From Xanthobacteraceae bacterium (GTDB lineage: Bacteria; Pseudomonadota; Alphaproteobacteria; Rhizobiales; Xanthobacteraceae): a DNA stretch of 52,989 nucleotides. A program made the position numbers and the translations under genes. The first letter of the stretch is position 1, and every line of letters begins with the position of its first letter. The DNA lies in assembly GCA_031291445.1 (NCBI GenBank), contig JARLJA010000067.1, positions 1-52,989 on the forward strand, written 5' to 3'. Below, in pieces: positions 1 to 11,323 of this stretch. The notes beneath the pieces were generated by a model. It saw only the letters and a list, made by a program, of their open reading frames with translations. It was not told where the DNA came from and ran no database searches.

Positions 1-1
1 C

Positions 2-286
2 ACGCGCGGCTATTACCTCGGCTCCAACGTCTCCTACAATCTGAAGAAGCTGGTCGAGCTCGGCTTCCTCGATCACCAGCGTTCGCGCGTCGATCGCCGC
101 TCGGTCCGCATCCGCCTGACCCCGCAGGGCCAGGTGATCCGCCGCATCGTCGAGGCGCTGTATCAGAAGCACGTCAAGACGGTGGAGCAGGTCGGCGGCA
201 TCTCGAACGAGGAGTTCGCCAGCCTCAACAAGTCGCTGCATCGGCTCGAGCGCTTCTGGACTGACCAGATCCTGTACCGGCTCTGA
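2..286 (+). CDS. MarR-family winged-helix regulator, C-terminal part (LdtR-like)
   Basis: The reading frame is open from the window edge to TGA at 284-286, so the start lies outside; 94 residues are visible. They cover the end of the recognition helix (SNVSYNLKKLVELGF), the wing (DHQRSRVDRRSVRIRLTPQG) and the C-terminal dimerisation helices. This is the MarR layout: a DNA-binding repressor or activator that acts as a dimer. The close fit to regulators called LdtR in Rhizobiales, which control cell-wall L,D-transpeptidase genes, is from memory of the family. It precedes the glyA operon in the same direction, but a 200-base gap suggests a separate unit. The call as MarR-type is firm; the LdtR assignment is tentative. 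Confidence 0.75.
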   Translation, partial: TRGYYLGSNVSYNLKKLVELGFLDHQRSRVDRRSVRIRLTPQGQVIRRIVEALYQKHVKTVEQVGGISNEEFASLNKSLHRLERFWTDQILYRL

Positions 287-487
287 GCCGCGGATACGGC
301 AGACAACGGATTGCGCCACCTGATCCCCGGGTGGCGTAACGCCGCCCTTCGGGGCAGCGGGCAGTGCATGGGGGCGAGCGCGGTGGGCGCGAGAATCGGT
401 TGGTAAACGAGACCTGAATCCGGCCCCGGTTCCGGCGAAAATATACCGCGGGACATCGGCCACGATCGTTCTCATCATCGCACCATC

Positions 488-757
488 ATGAGTGCGATTC
501 TCAAACTGAAGAGCGATGGCGCGCAGGCGCTGCTGACCGCGGCGCTGCTGCTGGGCTGTGCGCTCAACGTCATGCTGGTTCTGGCCTTCGCGGGGCGGGC
601 TGTCCACGGGTTCCCCGATACCGTCGACATGTCCGCGCGATCGGTCGCCACCGCGCCGGCTTCGACTGGCCGTCCGGAAACCACGCCGCAACGCTCCGAC
701 CGCGCCATCGCGACCGCGGGGCGGCCTTCGCCCGCCCGTGCCCAGCGAGCGTCCTGA
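488..757 (+). CDS. Small membrane-anchored hypothetical protein
   Basis: An 89-residue frame with one clear hydrophobic segment at about residues 13-35 (ALLTAALLLGCALNVMLVLA), then a Pro/Ala/Arg-rich tail. This would fit a single-pass inner membrane protein or a protein with an uncleaved signal anchor. No Shine-Dalgarno sequence stands out before the ATG at 488, and the tail has the low complexity expected of a chance frame in GC-rich DNA. It lies between the MarR-type regulator and glyA. I do not recognise a family; the membrane segment is the main reason to keep it. Confidence 0.4.
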   Translation: MSAILKLKSDGAQALLTAALLLGCALNVMLVLAFAGRAVHGFPDTVDMSARSVATAPASTGRPETTPQRSDRAIATAGRPSPARAQRAS

Positions 758-975
758 GCCCCGGCAACGCGCTTGACCCACCCCTGATCCTTTTCCTGCC
801 CCGAGCGGCGGCAGCCCATTGACGGCGCCGCCCGCGACCGCCAGATCTCGGGGCAGGGAGCCAGAACCTTGGCCCGTCGTTCCAGATATGGTATGCGGCG
901 CGTTCCGTTTCCGACCAAACCCTGTAGCCGTTCGCGCGCCCTCTCCAGGCCGCGGCGGGGGAGATGTTTCCGCCC

Positions 976-2292
976 ATGAGCCCCAACGCCAAGACCGCTG
1001 ACGCCTCGTCCATCGACGCGTTCTTCTCGACCTCGCTGGCGGATGCCGATCCGGAAATCGCTGCCGCGATCAAGGGGGAACTCGGTCGCCAGCGCCACGA
1101 GATCGAGCTGATCGCGTCGGAAAACATCGTCAGCCGGGCAGTGCTCGAGGCGCAGGGCTCGGTCATGACCAACAAATACGCCGAGGGCTATCCCGGCGCC
1201 CGCTACTATGGCGGCTGCGAGTTCGTCGACGTCGCCGAGAGCCTGGCCATCGAGCGGGCCAAGCGGCTGTTCGGGGCGAACTTCGCCAACGTCCAGCCCA
1301 ATTCCGGCAGCCAGATGAATCAGGCCGTGTTCCTGGCGCTGCTGGCGCCGGGCGACACCTTCATGGGGCTCGACCTCGCCGCCGGCGGCCATCTCACCCA
1401 CGGCGCGCCGGTCAACATGTCCGGCAAGTGGTTCAAGCCGGTGCACTACACGGTGCGGCGCGAGGACCAGGTCATCGACATGGACGCGGTGGCGCGGCAG
1501 GCCGAAGAGGTGCGGCCGAAGCTCATCATCGCCGGCGGCTCGGCCTATTCGCGGGCCTGGGATTTCAAGCGCTTCCGCGAGATCGCCGACAGCGTCGGGG
1601 CCTATCTCATGGTCGACATGGCCCATTTCGCCGGCCTCGTCGCCGGCGGCGTGCACGCCTCGCCGGTGCCGCACGCCCACGTCACCACCACCACCACCCA
1701 CAAGTCGCTGCGCGGGCCGCGCGGCGGCCTGATCCTGTGCAACGACGAGGCCATCGCCAAGAAGATCAACTCGGCGATCTTTCCGGGCCTGCAGGGCGGG
1801 CCGCTGATGCACGTCATCGCCGCCAAGGCGGTGGCGTTCGCCGAGGCGCTGCGGCCGGACTTCAAGATCTACGCGAAGAACGTCGTCGAGAACGCCAAGG
1901 CGCTTGCGGAAACCCTGAAGGCCAACGGCTTCGACATCGTCTCGGGCGGCACCGACAACCACCTGATGCTGGTGGACCTGCGGCCCAAGGGGCTGAAGGG
2001 CAACGTCTCGGAGAAGGCGCTGGTGCGCGCCGCGATCACCTGCAACAAGAACGGCATTCCGTTCGACCCCGAAAAACCGTTCGTCACCTCGGGCATCCGC
2101 CTCGGGACGCCGGCGGCCACCACGCGCGGCTTCGGCGTGACCGAATTCAAGCAGGTCGGCGGCCTGATCGCGGAGGTGCTGAACGCGGTGGCGCAGGCCG
2201 GCGACGGCCAGGCGCCGCTGGTCGAGGCCGCGGTGAAACAGCGGGTCAGGGAGCTGACCGACCGCTTCCCGATCTACCCCGACGGGGCCTGA
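976..2292 (+). CDS. glyA: Serine hydroxymethyltransferase
   Basis: PLP enzyme that interconverts serine plus tetrahydrofolate and glycine plus 5,10-methylene-THF, the main one-carbon source. The 438-residue protein has the usual length. The substrate region ([25 protein letters not shown]) and the PLP lysine motif [14 protein letters not shown], with the Schiff-base Lys near residue 243, are intact. The start at 976 is preferred because the purine run GGGGGAG (957-963) sits 12 bases upstream; the in-frame ATG at 964 abuts that run directly and would add MFPP. nrdR follows after 3 bases, so the two genes are probably cotranscribed with the rib genes. Confidence 0.97.
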   Translation: MSPNAKTADASSIDAFFSTSLADADPEIAAAIKGELGRQRHEIELIASENIVSRAVLEAQGSVMTNKYAEGYPGARYYGGCEFVDVAESLAIERAKRLFGANFANVQPNSGSQMNQAVFLALLAPGDTFMGLDLAAGGHLTHGAPVNMSGKWFKPVHYTVRREDQVIDMDAVARQAEEVRPKLIIAGGSAYSRAWDFKRFREIADSVGAYLMVDMAHFAGLVAGGVHASPVPHAHVTTTTTHKSLRGPRGGLILCNDEAIAKKINSAIFPGLQGGPLMHVIAAKAVAFAEALRPDFKIYAKNVVENAKALAETLKANGFDIVSGGTDNHLMLVDLRPKGLKGNVSEKALVRAAITCNKNGIPFDPEKPFVTSGIRLGTPAATTRGFGVTEFKQVGGLIAEVLNAVAQAGDGQAPLVEAAVKQRVRELTDRFPIYPDGA

Positions 2293-2295
2293 CGC

Positions 2296-2778
2296 ATGCG
2301 CTGCCCGAGTTGCAACAGCCTGGACACCCAGGTCAAGGATTCCCGGCCGACCGAAGACTCGGCCGTGATCCGGCGCCGCCGTGTCTGCATTGCTTGCAAC
2401 TTCCGCTTCACCACCTTCGAGCGTGTGCAGCTGCGTGAGCTCACCGTGATCAAGCGCAACGGGCGGCGGGTTCCGTTCGATCGCGACAAGCTGGTGCGCT
2501 CGCTGCAGATCAGCCTGCGCAAGCGGCCGGTGGATCCCGAGCGGGTGGAGAAGATGGTCTCCACCATCGTGCGCGAGCTCGAGAGCGGCGGCGAGGCCGA
2601 GGTGTCGTCGGAGGCGATCGGCGAGATCGTCATGGAGCACCTGCGCCAGCTCGACGACGTGGCCTATGTCCGCTTCGCCTCGGTGTACCGGAATTTCCGC
2701 GAGGCCAAGGATTTCGAGGCCGTGCTCGACGAACTGTCGGGTGACGACGAGCCGCGCCCGCTGCTCGTGCGCAAATGA
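2296..2778 (+). CDS. nrdR: Transcriptional repressor NrdR
   Basis: Repressor of ribonucleotide reductase genes that senses ATP and dATP. The 160-residue protein begins with the zinc ribbon MRCPSC...[13 protein letters not shown] (four Cys near residues 3, 6, 31 and 34), followed by the ATP-cone domain starting at [17 protein letters not shown]. Length and order match the family exactly. It sits between glyA and ribD, the order usual in Rhizobiales, and its stop overlaps the ribD start (ATGA). Its targets would be NrdR boxes near nrd genes, none of which are in this window. Confidence 0.97.
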   Translation: MRCPSCNSLDTQVKDSRPTEDSAVIRRRRVCIACNFRFTTFERVQLRELTVIKRNGRRVPFDRDKLVRSLQISLRKRPVDPERVEKMVSTIVRELESGGEAEVSSEAIGEIVMEHLRQLDDVAYVRFASVYRNFREAKDFEAVLDELSGDDEPRPLLVRK

Positions 2779-3920
2779 TCTTCCGGATTCTCGAAACCAA
2801 GGTCGCCCAGGAGCTTTCCGACGCCAGGACCGCCGACCGTCGCTTCATGGAGCTGGCGCTGACGCTCGGCCGCCGTGGCCTCGGGCGCACCGCGACCAAT
2901 CCGGCGGTGGGCGCCGTCGTCGTCAAGGACGGCGTGATCGTCGGGCGCGGCTGGACCGCCCCCGGGGGCCGGCCGCATGCCGAGCCGCAGGCGCTGGCGC
3001 GGGCCGGCGCCGCCGCGCGCGGTGCCACGCTCTACGTCACGCTGGAGCCGTGCTCCCACCACGGCAAGACGCCGCCCTGCGCCGACGCGGTGATCGCCGC
3101 GGGCATCAAGCGGGTGGTCAGTGCCATCGAGGACGCCAACCCGGAGGTCGCGGGGCAGGGCCATGCGCGGCTCAGGGCCGCGGGGATCGCCGTCGATGTC
3201 GGGCTGTGTGCCGAGGCGGCGGCGCGCGACCATGCCGGCCATTTCCGCCGCGTGCGCGACGGCCGCCCCCATGTCATCCTCAAGCTCGCGGTGTCGCAGG
3301 ACGACCGTATCGCCGGTCCCGATCGCCAGCGCCTCGCCATCACGGGACCGGCGGCGCAGGATCGCGTGCACCTGCTGCGCGCCCAATGCGACGCCGTTCT
3401 GATCGGCATCGGCACGGCGCTTGCGGACGATCCGTTGCTGACGTGCCGGCTGCCCGGGATGGCGGAGCGCTCGCCACGCAGGATCGTGCTGGACGCGTTT
3501 CTGCGGTTGCCGCCAACCGGGCTGCTGGCGAAATCGGCCCGCCAGACCGAGCTGTGGGTGATGGCGTCGCCGTCGGCCGAGGCGGCGCGGGCGGCCTTGC
3601 TCGCCGCCGAAGGCGCCCACGTGGTGCGGACCGCTGCGACCGACGGGCGCCTCGATCTCGACGCCGTGCTGCGGGAGCTGTCGCGCCGGGACGTGACCCG
3701 CCTCATGGTCGAGGGCGGATCCCGCGTCGCCGGCGCGCTGGTCGCGGCCGGCCTGGTCGACGAAGTCTGGCTGCTGCGCGGGCCCGCGACGATCGGCGAC
3801 GGCGGCGTGGCGGCCTTGCACGGACTGCCGCTCGCGGCGATCACCGCGGCGCCGGGTTTCAGGATGCGAAGCCAGGAGCAACTGGGCGCCGATACCTTGA
3901 CGATCTACGATCGCAGCTAG
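2775..3920 (+). CDS. ribD: Bifunctional riboflavin deaminase/reductase RibD
   Basis: Two-domain enzyme for steps two and three of riboflavin synthesis: deamination of the pyrimidine intermediate, then NADPH reduction of the ribosyl group. The N-terminal cytidine-deaminase-like domain carries the zinc site HAE (His68, Glu70) and [11 protein letters not shown] (Cys93, Cys102). The C-terminal reductase domain runs from about residue 170 and includes [12 protein letters not shown]. The start at 2775 overlaps the nrdR stop by four bases. An internal ATG at 2848 ([13 protein letters not shown]) is closer to the usual N-terminus, so the first 24 residues may be an extension or untranslated. Total length is 381 residues. 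Confidence 0.95.
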   Translation: MIFRILETKVAQELSDARTADRRFMELALTLGRRGLGRTATNPAVGAVVVKDGVIVGRGWTAPGGRPHAEPQALARAGAAARGATLYVTLEPCSHHGKTPPCADAVIAAGIKRVVSAIEDANPEVAGQGHARLRAAGIAVDVGLCAEAAARDHAGHFRRVRDGRPHVILKLAVSQDDRIAGPDRQRLAITGPAAQDRVHLLRAQCDAVLIGIGTALADDPLLTCRLPGMAERSPRRIVLDAFLRLPPTGLLAKSARQTELWVMASPSAEAARAALLAAEGAHVVRTAATDGRLDLDAVLRELSRRDVTRLMVEGGSRVAGALVAAGLVDEVWLLRGPATIGDGGVAALHGLPLAAITAAPGFRMRSQEQLGADTLTIYDRS

Positions 3921-3933
3921 GAAGCATTGATCC

Positions 3934-4563
3934 ATGTTCACCGGAATCATCACCGATGTCGGCGAAATCGTCGCGCTGACGCCGACCGCGCAGGGCCAGC
4001 TGCACCGGCTCAGGATCGCGTGCCGCTACGACCGCGCCACCATCGCCGACGGCGCTTCGATCGCCTGCAACGGCGTGTGCCTCACCGTGGTCGGCTCCGG
4101 CGTCGACCAGGGCGGGACCTGGTTCGAGGTCGACACCGCGGCGGAAACCCTGCGCATGACCACCGCGAAACAGTGGTCCCGCGGCACGCCGCTCAACCTC
4201 GAGCGCGCGTTGAAGATCGGCGACGAACTGGGCGGCCATATCGTCGCCGGCCATGCCGACGGCATCGCGCGCATCGTGAAGCGCGAGGACCTGCCGGACA
4301 TGGCGCGGTTCACCCTGCAGGCGCCGCGGCCGCTGGAGCGTTTCATCGCGCCGAAGGGATCGATCACGCTCGATGGCGTGTCGCTGACGGTCAATACCGT
4401 CGACGACGACCACTTCACGGTCCTGATCATTCCGCACACCCTCGGCGTGACCACGCTGGGGCGCTGGCAGGCCGCGCAGGAGGTCAATATCGAGGTCGAC
4501 CTGATGGCGCGCTATGCCGCGCGGCTGACGGAAACCGCGGCAGGCGGCGCGGCGCGCGGATAG
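3934..4563 (+). CDS. ribE: Riboflavin synthase, alpha subunit
   Basis: Converts two molecules of 6,7-dimethyl-8-ribityllumazine into riboflavin and a pyrimidine product. The 209-residue protein starts [12 protein letters not shown], the diagnostic N-terminus, and holds two lumazine-binding barrels; CNGVCLTVV in the first mirrors LDGVSLTVN in the second. It lies 13 bases behind ribD and 88 bases before ribH. I saw no FMN riboswitch here or before ribH. The last 10 residues ([10 protein letters not shown]) are low-complexity and probably dispensable. Confidence 0.96.
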   Translation: MFTGIITDVGEIVALTPTAQGQLHRLRIACRYDRATIADGASIACNGVCLTVVGSGVDQGGTWFEVDTAAETLRMTTAKQWSRGTPLNLERALKIGDELGGHIVAGHADGIARIVKREDLPDMARFTLQAPRPLERFIAPKGSITLDGVSLTVNTVDDDHFTVLIIPHTLGVTTLGRWQAAQEVNIEVDLMARYAARLTETAAGGAARG

Positions 4564-4651
4564 CCGGGCACCACGAGACAGCGTCGCATTATGCTTGGCT
4601 TCCTGCTGTGCGGCGACTAAAACCCGCCGACACCGACAACCGGATCAAACC

Positions 4652-5149
4652 ATGGCCGACGCCCGCCGCGCACCTCTCAAGGATCAGACCGACATTCGCG
4701 GCGCCCGCGTCTTGATCGTCGAGGCACGCTTCTACGACGACATCCAGGATGCGCTGCTGGAAGGCGCTCTCGCGGAACTCGCCCTGGCGGGGGTCTCCCA
4801 CGACCTCCTGACGGTACCGGGCGCGCTGGAAATCCCCGCCGCTATCGCCATCGCCGTCGAGGCCGCCGAAAAAAACGGCAAGCCTTACGATGCGGCAATC
4901 GCGCTGGGCTGCGTGGTGCGCGGCGAGACCATCCACTTCGAGATCGTGTCGATGGAATCGTCGCGGGCGCTGATGGACCTCGCGGTCGCGCGCCGCCTGC
5001 CGCTCGGCAACGGCATCATCACGGTGAACACCGACGAGCAGGCCTGGGAGCGGGCGCGCCGCAGCGACCTCGACAAGGGCGGCGACGCCGCCCGCGCGGC
5101 GCTGGCGATGCTGCGGATCAAGCGCCGGGTCGCGAAAGCCGCGACATGA
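4652..5149 (+). CDS. ribH: 6,7-dimethyl-8-ribityllumazine synthase
   Basis: Condenses the RibD-derived pyrimidine with 3,4-dihydroxy-2-butanone 4-phosphate; the enzyme assembles as pentamers or icosahedra. The 165-residue protein carries [11 protein letters not shown] (phosphate and substrate loop), [12 protein letters not shown] with the catalytic His, and [12 protein letters not shown]. The ATG at 4652 is chosen because homology begins just after it ([24 protein letters not shown]); the frame could be extended to 4595 only with an unrelated Cys/Arg-rich leader. It overlaps nusB by four bases (ATGA). Confidence 0.95.
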   Translation: MADARRAPLKDQTDIRGARVLIVEARFYDDIQDALLEGALAELALAGVSHDLLTVPGALEIPAAIAIAVEAAEKNGKPYDAAIALGCVVRGETIHFEIVSMESSRALMDLAVARRLPLGNGIITVNTDEQAWERARRSDLDKGGDAARAALAMLRIKRRVAKAAT

Positions 5150-5643
5150 GCGCCGGAGGCAAACCCGAAGACAAGAAGGCCAACCGGCGCGGCGCGGCAC
5201 GGCTCGCGGCGGTGCAGGCGCTCTACCAGATGGAGATCGCCGGCGCCGGCATCAACGACATCTTCGCCGAGTTCGAAAGCCACTGGCTCGGCGGCGAGAT
5301 CGAGGGCGATACCTACCTGCCGGCCGAGGCCGCGTTCTTCCGCGACATCGTCTCCGGCGTGGTGCGGGACCAGACCCGGATCGATCCCATGCTCGACGAA
5401 GCGCTGAGCAAGGGCTGGCCGCTGCAGCGGATCGACGCCATCCTGCGCGCGGTGCTGCGCGCTGGCGCCTATGAGCTCGAGCACCGCAAGGACGTGCCGG
5501 CGCGGGTGGTGATCAAGGAATATGTCGACGTCGCCGGCGCCTTCGTCGACCGCGAGGAGACCGGGCTCGTGAACGCCGTGCTCGACCAGCTCGGCCGTCA
5601 TTTCCGCGCCGAGGAATTCGTGCGCGCCGGCGGTCAGCCGTGA
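5146..5643 (+). CDS. nusB: Transcription antitermination factor NusB
   Basis: All-helical RNA-binding protein that joins NusE (S10) on boxA of rRNA leaders to prevent premature termination. The 165-residue length is normal for alphaproteobacteria. Seen in sequence: [18 protein letters not shown] near the N-terminus and the C-terminal signature [25 protein letters not shown]. It is translationally coupled on both sides: ATGA overlap with ribH and GTGA overlap with thiL. The rib-nusB-thiL order is conserved widely in proteobacteria. Confidence 0.95.
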   Translation: MSAGGKPEDKKANRRGAARLAAVQALYQMEIAGAGINDIFAEFESHWLGGEIEGDTYLPAEAAFFRDIVSGVVRDQTRIDPMLDEALSKGWPLQRIDAILRAVLRAGAYELEHRKDVPARVVIKEYVDVAGAFVDREETGLVNAVLDQLGRHFRAEEFVRAGGQP

Positions 5644-6641
5644 CCACCGGCGATTCGGGCCGTTCCGGTGAGGACGCCCTGATCGCGCGCTATTTTCGCC
5701 CGCTGGCGACCGACCCCGGGGCCTTCAACCTGATCGACGACGCCGCCGTGCTGCAGGGCCGGGGCGACGACATCGTGGTGACCACCGATGCCGTGCTCGA
5801 AGGCGTGCATTTCCTGCCCGACGATCCGCCCGACACCGTGGCGCGCAAGGCGCTGCGGGTGAACCTGTCGGACCTCGCGGCGAAAGGCGCTGGGCCGGCC
5901 GGCTTCGTCCTCACCCTGGCGCTGCGGCAGGCCGACGACGCCTGGCTCGGGCCGTTCGCGCGGGCGCTGGGCGAGGATGCCACGGCCTATGGCTGCCCGC
6001 TGCTGGGCGGCGATACCGACCGTACGCCGGGGCTTGTGTCGATTGCGATCACCGCGTTCGGCCGGGTGCCGGCCGGCGCCATGGTGCGGCGCTCCGGGGG
6101 CAGGGTGGGCGACCGCGTGTTCGTGACCGGGACCATCGGCGACGCGGCGCTCGGGCTCGAGGTGCTGCGGGGCGGCATGGTCGCGGCCGCGCTCTCCGAC
6201 CTGCCGGCTGCGTGCGCGGCGCTGATCGCGCGCTACCGGGTCCCGCAGCCGCGCGTCGCGCTCGCCGAGGTGCTGCGTCACCACGCTCATGGCGCCATGG
6301 ACGTATCCGACGGCCTGGCGGGCGATCTCGCCAAGCTGTGCGCGGCCTCCGGCGTCTCGGCGCGGATCGAGGCCGCCGAAGTGCCGCTGTCCGACGGCGT
6401 CCGCCAGGCGGTGGCCCGCGCCGCCGTCCCGCTCGAGGCGGTGCTCGCCGGTGGCGACGACTACGAGGTCCTGTGCACGGTGGCGCCGGCGCAGTGCGAG
6501 GCCTTCGTCGCCGCGGCGCGGTCCGCGGGGGTCGCGGTCAGTGAGATCGGCACCCTGACCGCAGGACACGCGCCTCCGGTTTTCCTCGACGGAGCCGGGC
6601 TTCCGATCACGTTGACGAGGCGGTCCTACAGCCACTTCTGA
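5640..6641 (+). CDS. thiL: Thiamine-monophosphate kinase
   Basis: ATP-dependent phosphorylation of thiamine monophosphate to thiamine pyrophosphate, the last step of the pathway. The 333-residue protein has the AIR-synthase-like fold: DDAAVL near residue 31, TTDAVLEGVHF, VNLSDLAAKGA, GGDTDRT and the C-terminal MDVSDGLAGDL and AGGDDYEVL metal/ATP motifs. The start is GTG at 5640, overlapping the nusB stop by four bases. It ends the riboflavin/thiamine operon; 228 bases follow before hppA. Confidence 0.95.
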   Translation: MTTGDSGRSGEDALIARYFRPLATDPGAFNLIDDAAVLQGRGDDIVVTTDAVLEGVHFLPDDPPDTVARKALRVNLSDLAAKGAGPAGFVLTLALRQADDAWLGPFARALGEDATAYGCPLLGGDTDRTPGLVSIAITAFGRVPAGAMVRRSGGRVGDRVFVTGTIGDAALGLEVLRGGMVAAALSDLPAACAALIARYRVPQPRVALAEVLRHHAHGAMDVSDGLAGDLAKLCAASGVSARIEAAEVPLSDGVRQAVARAAVPLEAVLAGGDDYEVLCTVAPAQCEAFVAAARSAGVAVSEIGTLTAGHAPPVFLDGAGLPITLTRRSYSHF

Positions 6642-6869
6642 GCGCCGCGGCCGCCGCAACGGCGCGGCCGGCAAACTAGACCAATTGCTAGAGAAATCAG
6701 CGGATGGCCGGAACCGGCGTCATTGCGCCGGGGGAGCGATTTTGGCATGGTTCGCGCCAAATTGAGGCCGCTGGCGCGACTTGGGGGCGCCAGCCTTCAT
6801 TTTGGGCGTCCGTCCACAGAGCAAGAACGGACGACTCGGGGAAACAAAACAGGATTTGAGGCCAACATC
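6642..6869 (+). promoter_or_regulatory. thiL-hppA intergenic region
   Basis: No gene is supported here. A GC-rich hairpin CCGGCG-TCATTG-CGCCGG lies at 6714-6731. The frame upstream of the hppA ATG stays open from 6723 but its 49 residues do not resemble a pyrophosphatase, so this is leader DNA that should contain the hppA promoter. I could not assign -35 and -10 boxes with confidence. Confidence 0.35.
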
Positions 6870-8990
<2,121 letters not shown>

Positions 8991-9016
8991 CGGGATCGCG
9001 GCGTCAAACACACCAA

Positions 9017-9045
9017 GGGCCCGCCTCCGGCGGGCCCTTTCGTTT
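9017..9045 (+). terminator. Rho-independent terminator of hppA
   Basis: A 9-bp perfect stem, GGGCCCGCC (9017-9025) with GGCGGGCCC (9029-9037), a 3-base loop TCC, followed by TTTCGTTT. It lies 26 bases behind the hppA stop codon. Confidence 0.85.
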
Positions 9046-9059
9046 GGGTGTTGGCCTCA

Positions 9060-9210
9060 CCGTCATTTCGGGGCGCGGCGCGCAAGCGGCGCGAGCCCGG
9101 AAACCATACTCCCGGTGTCGACTTGGGCCACCGGCGGGAGCTGCAGCCATATTCTGCTACAGGGGTTACGGATCCCGGGCTCGGCGCTTCGCGCCGCCCC
9201 GGGATGACGG
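9060..9210. repeat. Dispersed palindromic intergenic repeat, copy 1
   Basis: An approximately 150-base element bounded by inverted ends, CGTCATTTCGGGGCGCG on the left and CCGCCCCGGGATGACGG on the right. Inside are GCGAGCCCGGAAACCATAC and GGGTTACGGATCCCGGGCTCGGCGC. It is a direct, diverged copy of the element at 9249-9432. Elements of this kind (GTCATTCCGGGGC...GAGCCCGGAA) are scattered between genes in Bradyrhizobium and Rhodopseudomonas. No coding potential. Confidence 0.8.
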
Positions 9211-9248
9211 TCGGTAGATGTGGCGGCGCGGTGCCCGCCACATCCTCA

Positions 9249-9432
9249 GTCATTCCGGGGCGCGCGCACGAAGTGCGTGCGAGCCCGGAAACCATACGCC
9301 CTGCGTCGATTTGGGCCACCGGCGGACGCAGCAGGCACATCTTCTGCAGGGGTTATGATCCCGGGCTCGGCGCGGAGCCTGTCATCGGGCCGCGCTTCGC
9401 GCGGACCCGTTGGCGCCGCCCCGGGATGACGG
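9249..9432. repeat. Dispersed palindromic intergenic repeat, copy 2
   Basis: A second copy of the preceding element, with GTCATTCCGGGGCGCGCGC on the left and GCCCCGGGATGACGG on the right; shared internal blocks are GCGAGCCCGGAAACCATAC, TTTGGGCCACCGGCGGA and CAGGGGTTATGATCCCGGG. It is longer by an insertion near 9378-9416 that carries its own small palindrome (CCGCGCTTCGCGCGG). It lies between two convergent genes, hppA and bamE. Confidence 0.8.
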
Positions 9433-9448
9433 TTGATGTGCGACCGCG

Positions 9449-9937
9449 CTAATGCGGGAACGGGTTGAGCTTCAGGAGCGGCGCGATGTAGTTGAGCTCC
9501 TGGCCGCTGGTCGGGGTGGTGCGGCTGATGAAGTCGAAGACCCTGCCGTCCTGCAGGCCGTAATTGGCGAGGCGGGTGACGTGGCGGTTCTTGTTGAAAT
9601 AGACCGCGATCACCCGCTGGTCGATGACCTGCGGCTTCATGAAGGCGACTTTGCGCTCGGCGCGCTCGGAGATGTAGTAGAACACTTCGCCGTCGAGGGT
9701 GGCGACCGTCGAGGGGGTCCCGAGCACGATCAGGACCTGGTCCTGGCTGGCGCCGATCGGGATCTGCTCCAGCGCGCCCTGGGGCATCACGTAGCCCTTC
9801 TGGTACTGTTCCGAGGTGCAGGCGCCGAGCGCCGCGCAGGACAGCGCGGCGGCGACCATCAGCCCGAGGCGATGGCGGCGCGCCGGAGCGACGCGGGCCG
9901 GGCTGCTCCGAAAGCCCACTGCGGTCCAATCGATCAT
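9449..9937 (-). CDS. bamE: Outer membrane assembly lipoprotein BamE (SmpA/OmlA)
   Basis: Component of the BAM complex that inserts beta-barrel proteins into the outer membrane. From the ATG at 9937 (MIDWTAVGF) the protein is 162 residues, with a basic n-region, a hydrophobic stretch and the lipobox ALGAC, lipidated Cys near residue 40. The SmpA/OmlA domain follows: LEQIPIGASQDQVLIVLGTP, then GEVFYYISERAERKVAF and ANYGLQDGRVFDFISRTTP. Upstream in-frame ATGs at 9964 and 10006 exist, but the latter leaves only 28 bases to the divergent gene; GAGGAAGG lies upstream of the 9937 start. Confidence 0.88.
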   Translation of the reverse strand: MIDWTAVGFRSSPARVAPARRHRLGLMVAAALSCAALGACTSEQYQKGYVMPQGALEQIPIGASQDQVLIVLGTPSTVATLDGEVFYYISERAERKVAFMKPQVIDQRVIAVYFNKNRHVTRLANYGLQDGRVFDFISRTTPTSGQELNYIAPLLKLNPFPH

Positions 9938-10034
9938 CTCGGGGCGTGCCCCTTCCTCTTGCATCGGGTCAGGCGTTGACGTACCGGGCAGGGGGATGGC
10001 TTGCAAGCGATCCCCTCAAGCCAGCGGAACCGCC

Positions 10035-10577
10035 ATGCTTTCGGCTTTGAAACGCCTCTTGAACCCCCGGACACCGTCGCGGCGCACCATCGAGATCATC
10101 TATGGCATGATCGTGGCGCAGGCGCGAGAACCCGTGTTTTATCAAGCACTCAACGTCCCCGACACGGTTAATGCCCGATTCGATATGGTAGTATTGCACC
10201 TATGGCTGATTCTGCGACGGCTGCGGGCGCTCGAGGCCGGCGGTGAGCTCTCCCAGGCGCTGTTCGACCGGTTCTGCCGCGACATGGACGCCAACCTGCG
10301 GGAGATGGGGGTGGGGGACCTCACGGTTCCCAAGCGCATGAAGAAGTTCGGGGAAGCCTTCTACGGCCGGACCGCCGCCTACGACGCGGTGCTGGACCAG
10401 GGCGGTGATGCGCTGGCGGAGGCGCTGGCGCGCAATATTCTCAACAGCAACGACGCCGCGCGGGCTGCAGGTCTCGCTGCCTATGTCCGAACCGCCGACG
10501 CCGGGCTGCAGGCGATCGACGCGGCGGCGTTGCAGGACGCCGCGTGGCGTTTTCCACAGCCGGAGGCAGCGGCATGA
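10035..10577 (+). CDS. Ubiquinol-cytochrome c chaperone (CBP3-like)
   Basis: Member of the Ubiq_cyt_C_chap family, related to mitochondrial Cbp3, which helps assemble the cytochrome bc1 complex. The 180-residue protein is of family length, with IYGMIVAQAREPVFYQALNVPDTVNARFD split over the start of the domain, then VLHLWLILRRLR and MGVGDLTVPKRMKKFGEAFYGR. The start at 10035 (MLSALKRLL) is where homology begins. It overlaps the next gene by four bases (ATGA), the usual arrangement in Rhizobiales. Acts in the cytoplasm or at the membrane; the function is inferred from the family. Confidence 0.88.
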   Translation: MLSALKRLLNPRTPSRRTIEIIYGMIVAQAREPVFYQALNVPDTVNARFDMVVLHLWLILRRLRALEAGGELSQALFDRFCRDMDANLREMGVGDLTVPKRMKKFGEAFYGRTAAYDAVLDQGGDALAEALARNILNSNDAARAAGLAAYVRTADAGLQAIDAAALQDAAWRFPQPEAAA

Positions 10578-11149
10578 CCGCGCCGGGTCACCCCAAGCCA
10601 TCCGATCCGTGGCGGAAGCCCGTCGTGCTCGAGGCCATCCCCGAGACCGGGCTGGTGCTGGAATTCGAGGCCAGCGCGGATGAACGCGAGGCCATGCGGA
10701 AGCTCGCGGGCCTGCGCGACCTCACCGCCGCACGGGCGCGTTTCGAGGTGAGCCGAGTCGGCCGGGACCGGGCTCGGGCCGTCGGCCGGGTGACGGCCAC
10801 CCTGGGCCAGACCTGCATCGTCACGCTGGAGCCGATCGAGACCGGGGTCGACGAGGAGGTCGATACGCTGTTCGTGCCGGAGAGCGAGATCGAGGCCGTC
10901 ACCAGGGCCATGGACAAGGAGGCCGAGAGCACCGGCGAGATGGCCGACGTCCCCGAACCCATCGTCAACGGGGTGATGGACCTCGGCAAGCTGGCGGCGG
11001 ATACCCTGTTCCTCGCCATCGATCCCTATCCCCGCAAGCCGGACGCCCGGTTCGAGCCGCCGGTCGTGGCCGAAGACCCCGAGGACCACCCGTTCGCGGC
11101 CCTGAAGGCGCTGCAGGGCAAGACGCCGCCAAAGTCTGACGCGGACTGA
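10574..11149 (+). CDS. YceD/DUF177 family protein
   Basis: 191-residue protein of the YceD (DUF177) family, linked in E. coli to accumulation of 23S rRNA or the large ribosomal subunit. Family hallmarks seen here are the early VVLEAIPETGLVLEFEAS, the strand-Cys motif GQTCIVTLEPI and the acidic C-terminal half ending in PRKPDARFEP and HPFAALKALQ. The start at 10574 overlaps the chaperone stop. In many bacteria this gene precedes rpmF and plsX; here plsX follows after 174 bases without rpmF. Confidence 0.88.
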   Translation: MTAPGHPKPSDPWRKPVVLEAIPETGLVLEFEASADEREAMRKLAGLRDLTAARARFEVSRVGRDRARAVGRVTATLGQTCIVTLEPIETGVDEEVDTLFVPESEIEAVTRAMDKEAESTGEMADVPEPIVNGVMDLGKLAADTLFLAIDPYPRKPDARFEPPVVAEDPEDHPFAALKALQGKTPPKSDAD

Positions 11150-11323
11150 CCGAAACGGCTCGGCGGGGAGCCGCGAAACCCCCGTCAAGATGTTGTATAG
11201 GCGTGCGGACGCGCTATTGTCGCCGGCCTGCGGGGGCCATGGGGAGCCCGACGCGGGCCGCCGACGGCGGAGGGCCTCACCAACGCGACCGCTGGTCGCA
11301 GAAAGTGGAAGACCGGGACGTTC

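Noticed and set aside
475-2640. 721-codon open frame on the minus strand opposite glyA and nrdR
   Set aside because: It mirrors two clear genes; the His/Arg/Asp-rich composition is the usual antisense shadow in GC-rich DNA.
3921-4651. FMN riboswitch around ribE or ribH
   Set aside because: The gaps are 13 and 88 bases and lack the conserved RFN elements.
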